From: Isoetes taiwanensis
Lineage: Eukaryota; Streptophyta; Lycopodiopsida; Isoetales; Isoetaceae
Length of the DNA stretch: 64,000 nt
NCBI GenBank assembly: GCA_021234155.1
Contig: JAJEKV010000071.1
Coordinates: 3,532,483-3,596,482 of the forward strand
Direction of reading: 5' to 3'
The notes beneath the pieces are model-generated. The model saw nothing but the letters and a program-made list of their open reading frames with translations. It was not told the DNA's origin and did no database searches. The position numbers and the translations under genes were made by a program. Positions 59,368 to 64,000 of this stretch are shown here, in pieces. The first letter of the stretch is position 1. Each line of letters opens with the position of its first letter.

Positions 59368-59469
59368 GGATATTGGCCTTGGGGTTGGGGCTTTTCCAAG
59401 CTTTGTTGAATTACGCTTGGATGTTGGCCTGTGGGTTGGAGCTTTTCCAGTCTCTGTTGAATTACTCTA
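59368..59469. repeat. 51-bp tandem duplication
   Basis: Units start at 59368 and 59419 (GGAT[A/G]TTGGCCT...GAATTAC). The unit equals 17 codons, and the minus strand stays open across it (VIQQxLEKxQPxGQxPx twice), as does one plus frame. Confidence 0.8.
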
Positions 59470-59546
59470 CAAGAGAGCAGTACGTTTTGGCTGCACCTTT
59501 CCGAAGTTTCTTTTTGTCTGTTTAAACCCTCGGTGAAGTACTTCAT

Positions 59547-60149
59547 AGGAGAGGATGGAAGTTTTGCGTGAGAAGGGCCTCTTTACTTATGCTGGCATAT
59601 ACCTGTATTCAAAGTCGTCTTGAAATGTACTTCTTGATATCTTCTTTCAAAACAAAAGAAGTGAAGATCTAATCATTGTATTTTCTGGAAATTTTAACTC
59701 CGTTGTTTTGCCAGCCACACATGGTTTCTTCTTGTAACAGGTTTATCATATGTTGCTTTTCATGTTCTATCTACAAAAGTTCAAAACAGAAAGGTTTAAG
59801 CAACTCAGAATCCCTACAGAAAACTGGCAATAATAGATTGGGCGCTGTTTCGTTAAGTTGTTGAATAGCAGGTTTCGAATAGCCAGTGGGGGTTCTTGTT
59901 TCTCTAGTTCTGTATTCTGCAAAATGAACTAGTTACTCCAACTAGTGGAAATGCAGTATAAACAAATGTAATGTTCTCAGATGTGGTAATCTAAACATCC
60001 AGGTGCCTAGTATCTTGTTTCAAATTCAATTCAGATCTCAACTTACTATCCAGGGAGGGACTTGGCCTTAGGTACAACAATTGTTGCACTACAAATGTAC
60101 CTTTTACATTTCGAGTGATCCCTTGTGTTATGATCACTTTAAAACCTAC
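59547..60149. other. No recognisable gene
   Basis: Plain AT-rich sequence. Confidence 0.5.
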
Positions 60150-60705
60150 TAGTTCATGTTTTCATATTTTCAACATGCTGTTGTTTTTAAACCACGTTTT
60201 TCATTAGAAGAAAAACCCAGAAAAACAACCCATCATGTTATTTTTAAAACTGAGTCATTTGTTGTTTCGAAAAAACAACACTTAAAAACACTTATTTTTA
60301 TAAAACTACATGTGATATTTCTGTAAAACTATATATCAATGGGAGAAAAACAGTACTAAAAAATAACACTTATTTTTGAGAAACCATATATTTTTCTTAA
60401 GAAACACATATAATTTTTTGTAAAAATCGACACTCGGAAACAACATAATTAAGAAAAAAAACTATAAAACTACGTGTAGTTTCTGCAAAATAATCGTTAA
60501 AAACAATATGTGGACTTTAAGTTTTACTGAGAACCACATGTCTATTTGTTAGAAAAACAACACTTGAAAACAACAGTTACTTTTAAAAAACAACATGTAG
60601 AAACACATACAAAAACCACCATGTGGTTTTTTTACGTTGTTTTTTGGCAAAAACCACACTGAAAAAACAACATGTGGACCCAGTATTGGGGTTGTTGTGT
60701 GAGAT
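60150..60705. repeat. AAAACAACA / CATGTGGTTTTT degenerate array
   Basis: Many words of the type AAAAACAACACTTAAAAAC mixed with their complements (GTTGTTTTT) and with CATGTGG or ACATGT words at roughly 30-60-base intervals. Asymmetric strand composition (A-rich) and inverted pairs make multiple hairpins possible. Confidence 0.7.
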
Positions 60706-60923
60706 AATTATGTTTTAATACTATAGAGAAAAATAGGATAAAAAAAATCATATTAGCGTATTTAAACCAAGATCATTTACCACATTATATATTGGTGATT
60801 AATCACAGTAAAATATCACGAGAATTATGCGCTTAAAATTACCACGTCAATATATTGAAGAAGATAGATGTGATCAAACACTAGTCTAATAAACTTGATG
60901 TACTAAACACTAGTACATATCAT

Positions 60924-61131
60924 ATAATTTAAGTTATTATAGAAACCAATTAAACTTGCTATGTTTCAATATCATGCCATAAAACCGTGTTGTTTTGTCA
61001 CTTTAGAAAAATATGTTGATGAACCCTATAATTTAAGTTGTTACGGAGACCAATCAAAATTATCATGTTTCAGTACCATATCATAAAACAATGCTGTTTT
61101 ATCACCTTAGAAAAATATGTTGATGAATCAT
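60924..61131. repeat. 104-bp tandem repeat, two units
   Basis: Units 60924-61027 and 61028-61131 share ATAATTTAAGTT, CATGTTTCA, CATAAAAC and TTAGAAAAATATGTTGATGA; about 80% identical by eye. Confidence 0.85.
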
Positions 61132-61536
61132 CTTAGAGAACTAGACATGGTTTGTAAACTTTTGAACCCACTAACATGTACTGATTTATGGAATTGGTTT
61201 TTACCAACAAACCATTGAAAAAAAAGCATAATGGTTCAATTTTGGGGGCCTTGTGTTTGGTGATCTTCCTTCTGGTCTTTTGCTCATGGTGTCTGATTTT
61301 TCATCTATAAGTTTTTATTTTATTTCTTTTTAACGCGTACTTTTGTTACAGATAGTCTTCCTCCTGTTCCTGTAGCTATCGAAGATGAGGGTATCAATTC
61401 TATTCATTTTGTATTAAACGTATGTCACTATTTTGATTTTGTGCCATAAGTATGTATGAATAGAATAATATTCTTGTAACTATATTAGGACAAGAATTAT
61501 TGTATTGTATATTTGATATTGTACTAGAGATTGTAG
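61132..61536. other. Upstream region of the SWIM-like gene
   Basis: T-rich sequence with possible splice-like sites and short coding-like scraps (around 61350-61420, SLPPVPVAIEDEGI). An upstream exon may exist but I cannot fix it. Confidence 0.3.
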
Positions 61537-62538
61537 ATGGAGACCAACTATGATTCGGAGGCTAGTGGTAGTGATGATGATTTTTCAAATATCTCTGATG
61601 AGTTCTCTAGTGACATAGAGGGTTTTTCTGAAGAAGGGGAGCTCTTAACCGATGAAGAGCTTGACATTGGGGACGATGTATCTAGGTCCTCAACCTTACG
61701 GGAGGATTCTGTGGGTGTGAGTGGAATTGGAAGCCAACATCCTCCTAGAAGCCATCGAGAGTTATTGATAGAGTGTGCAACAAGATATCCTGACCCTATT
61801 GCATGGTTAGATAGTAGAATAGTTAAGGGATATGGATTTACGTCTGAAACATATCAGCTTATGAGACATTGCATAATGCATCATAGTAATCCCTTGTCTT
61901 TTGACATTGATAGATGTGATCCAAACTTTCCTTCCACTCCTCAAAGGAAAAATAGGCCCCCAGCCCCAATTGCTGATCGAAAGGTCGAGCGTTGGAATGC
62001 ATATATGTCTAGACTTCATACAGACCCTGCAGTAGGGTCCTATTTGTATAGGCTCGACCATGGGCCACAACGTAGGATTCCATGGGAGGCACAATCTTGG
62101 ACCGCTGCAACGAGCATTGGAGCCTTGGTATATATTATGAATTACTTTATTTATTGCTGACTGTATGAATCCATCTAATCTTCAACACATCCTCTGTCAG
62201 CTGAGTTTGGAAGATATAGCCCACGATCCAATGCAAAGAGGTGTGCTGCAGCACAACGCATTTTGCATGCTGCTAGTCAAGATCCAGAGTTCATTATCGT
62301 TATAGATCGTGAGCAAGTGGTGTTGTCCATGACTGCAGAATCTTGTTCTACAACCAGATACCATGTATGGATGAAGACTAGATTTTGTGAATGCCCTTCC
62401 CATCATGCTATATACAAGCACATAATAGCTGGGGACTACTATCTGGCCCAATATGAGTCCAGAATATATCAACAGTTGTTTCCAAATCGGCACTGTACAT
62501 GTCACCCACGACCACCTCCACGTCCTACACCACCTTGA
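61537..62538 (+). CDS. SWIM-like zinc-motif protein, possible transposon gene
   Basis: Two-exon model: 61537-62127 and 62206-62538, with a GT...AG intron (62128-62205) that keeps phase; total 307 residues. The N-terminal 60 residues are very acidic and Ser-rich (DSEASGSDDDFSNISDEFSS). A middle region contains RELLIECATRYPDP and LDHGPQRRIPWEAQ. The C-terminal exon holds DPEFIIVIDREQVVLSM and then FCECPSHHAIYKHIIAGDYY. The last matches the SWIM zinc pattern C-x-C-P...C-x-H, except that the third Cys is Tyr. SWIM motifs occur behind Mutator-like transposases and in FAR1-type proteins; no transposase catalytic region is seen here. The model ends at a stop that may itself be spliced out, because the same frame stays open after it. 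Domain reading is moderate; function unknown. Confidence 0.5.
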
Positions 62539-62544
62539 AATGAC

Positions 62545-62853
62545 TTGGCTACACTTGAGGTGTTGTTGCAGGAATGGACTACCCTGCTACATGCCGAGCT
62601 ACAAGAACGAGAAGATGAACTAAGGGTCATTCACACACATGTATATAATAATGTGTCTGAGGGCATCACCCGCATTCGACGACAAATACGATACTTTTTG
62701 GATGCAGCTGCTCCTCGTCAACAAATATTTAGAGGCTCATTTTCCACCATGCAACAGGGGGCACGTGCAGGTCCTTTTCCACATCGAACACCAACCTCTG
62801 TACCCAGGGAACACCCACCTGATCCTCGAAGGGAGCGATCCAGAAGGCATTAA
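62545..62853 (+). CDS. Hypothetical exon following the SWIM-like gene
   Basis: Same phase as the preceding exon and separated from it by one stop codon. It encodes EVLLQEWTTLLHAELQERED, then an amphipathic, probably helical stretch (GITRIRRQIRYFLDAA) and a Pro/Arg-rich tail. It could be the continuation of the gene after an unrecognised splice, or a decayed 3' part. A possible donor site (GAATGTATTG) follows its end. Confidence 0.35.
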   Translation: MATLEVLLQEWTTLLHAELQEREDELRVIHTHVYNNVSEGITRIRRQIRYFLDAAAPRQQIFRGSFSTMQQGARAGPFPHRTPTSVPREHPPDPRRERSRRH

Positions 62854-62919
62854 GGATTGCGAATGTATTGTCTTAATTATGTAGAGATACGTCCTTGTGG
62901 CACCGAATATCTAATCTTG

Positions 62920-63326
62920 TTATGCATGCAGCTATGGCAGATGGAGCATCATTACATTCTAAACAAGAGCACCATGAGTCACCCTTGCGTCCTTTGACAT
63001 TGGGTTTGGAAGGGGTTGAGTGCATCCAGTGGTTGGAGGAGTACGACAGGCTGCATGAGATTGCGGATGGGTGTTCTTGTGATAAGGTGGCCATGCGTAC
63101 TGTCGATGGGATGAGGCAAAGCAAGCGGGCCATGGACGAGCTTCGCAACAAACTGGAGAGCCTGCCTCTAGATGCAGACAAGGCTGAGGTGGTGTCCTTG
63201 CATGCAAACTATGCAGAAGCCGTTCGTGACTTCTATGAGTATTGTGAGGAGCGAGAGGATGTTATTGATTGTTTCTTAGCCCCACCCTTACCTAGTTTTT
63301 CTTCCATGTCACCACCTTCTGAGTAA
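62920..63326 (+). CDS. Hypothetical acidic helical exon
   Basis: A probable last exon starting after a good 3' splice site (TTATGCATGCAG at about 62919-62930) and ending with MSPPSE and a stop. About 130 residues: GLEGVECIQWLEEYDRLHEI, RQSKRAMDELRNKLESLPLD and a very acidic end (YEYCEEREDVIDCFL). Looks helical, possibly coiled coil. The family is not recognised. Likely part of the same transcript as 61537-62853. Confidence 0.45.
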
Positions 63327-63663
63327 CCTTGGCTGATTGTGCTCCTATTGACAATATTGACAGCTTGCAAGAGATTGTTCATATGGTTGCAATTAATTGG
63401 ACACAAGAAAACCATCATGATATATTACAATGACATAAATGTACAAACTCTAGATGTTACTGATGCTGGCCCATCTCTCTAAGTCTACGATGATACCAGT
63501 ACACCTTGGAATACAAAAGAGCCAACATAATTGGCCACTGAGTCCTCTCAGAGCGGATGTCCTCCTCTGTGTACCAACTTCTCCCAACCTGCACAAGTAT
63601 AAGAGTTAAAAATTGGTTGAACACTTATAGCATATACAAAAGCATAATAGATAGTAGACTCAC

Positions 63664-63845
63664 ATGTGTATGTGGAACCTCAGGCCGTAAAAGAGTCCTA
63701 ACGACCAGCCGAATGCTCAAAGCTGCGTGAACACCACAACTCGACTGATCCTGCTGCTGTGGAACTGTGAGTGAGCTGATGGTTGCTCTATGGATCCAGT
63801 CTCTCCAATGACTAGTGGCACTCAAAGTAGCAAATATGTGGCCAC
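63664..63845 (-). CDS. Ulp1-like (C48) protease exon
   Basis: A minus-strand exon bounded by a 3' splice site (ATGTTAG) and a 5' splice site (GTGAGT). It encodes HIFATLSATSHWRDW and then VPQQQDQSSCGVHAALSIRL. The Q-x(n)-C-G element with the preceding VPQQ is the oxyanion Gln and catalytic Cys signature of Ulp1/C48 cysteine proteases, which process SUMO-like modifiers and are also carried by plant MULE and CACTA transposons. About 60 residues only; the rest would lie off the right edge and possibly further left. Confidence 0.65.
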
Positions 63846-63924
63846 CTAACATATAGAATATATAATTAAAACTAGATGTAATACACTTCATTAATTACTA
63901 TTTGAGGAAAATACACAAACTTAC

Positions 63925-64000
63925 TGATGTAGTGTGTTCTCCTGCACCCTAAACCCGCTAGTCAATGGAACAGAATCAAGGTAGAACCATCCAAGTGTGA
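63925..64000 (-). CDS. Ulp1-like protease, upstream exon (partial)
   Basis: The minus strand reads LGWFYLDSVPLTSGF, which fits the Asp-bearing (W/F)xxLDS strand of Ulp1 proteases, before a strong 5' splice site (GTAAGT). The phase at this donor does not match that of the acceptor at 63845, so one of the two splice sites is wrong or the gene is decayed. Truncated by the window edge. Confidence 0.5.

Overview
The window looks like land-plant nuclear heterochromatin. The evidence is a tRNA-iMet primer site of the plant retrotransposon type, Ty1/copia gag-integrase protein, LINE reverse transcriptase, LRR and WD40 gene relics of plant type, and Ulp1/SWIM-domain genes. The LINE protein style makes a non-flowering plant (fern, lycophyte or gymnosperm) more likely, but this is only an impression. 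Almost everything before about 58.4 kb is nested mobile DNA or relics. Possible host-like genes appear only in the last 2.5 kb.

Layout. 1-2 kb: short tandem repeats. 2.1-4.2 kb: a foldback-type DNA element with about 200-bp inverted ends, a 29-bp palindromic repeat array, and an internal antisense fragment of a JINGUBANG-like WD40 gene. 4.7-8.9 kb: an old LINE scrap and a 5'-truncated LINE with reverse transcriptase, a 3' hairpin and a (ATTCTC)n tail. 9.9-10.55 kb: a probable copia LTR followed by its primer site. 10.55-21.97 kb: an 11.4-kb minus-strand LTR element that landed inside that primer site (5-bp target duplication AGAGC). 21.97-24.9 kb: the rest of the copia element, interrupted by a minus-strand LINE. 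24.9-37.4 kb: unidentified coding-like sequence, an LRR relic, AT-rich satellites, a LINE ORF1 relic and several palindromic or tandem repeat blocks.

A 13-N gap lies at 37414-37426. Sequence from about 16.78 kb up to the gap is repeated in the same order and orientation from the gap to about 58.43 kb. I read this as two overlapping contig ends placed side by side rather than a true 20.8-kb tandem duplication. Where the two copies differ, the change is usually at or beside a CAG/CTG (or CCG/CGG) site or a homopolymer, which points to consensus error rather than evolution. The second copy from about 44.4 kb onward is the cleaner one and should be used for annotation. If this is right, about 20.6 kb of the window is artefactual.

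58.4-64 kb is single-copy in this window: tandem repeats, a short foldback (MITE-like) hairpin, an AAAACAACA-rich stretch, a plus-strand gene cluster with an acidic N-terminus and a SWIM-like zinc motif, and a minus-strand Ulp1/C48 protease fragment running off the right edge. A SWIM motif beside an Ulp1 protease suggests a transposon-derived (possibly Mutator-like) locus. That is inference.
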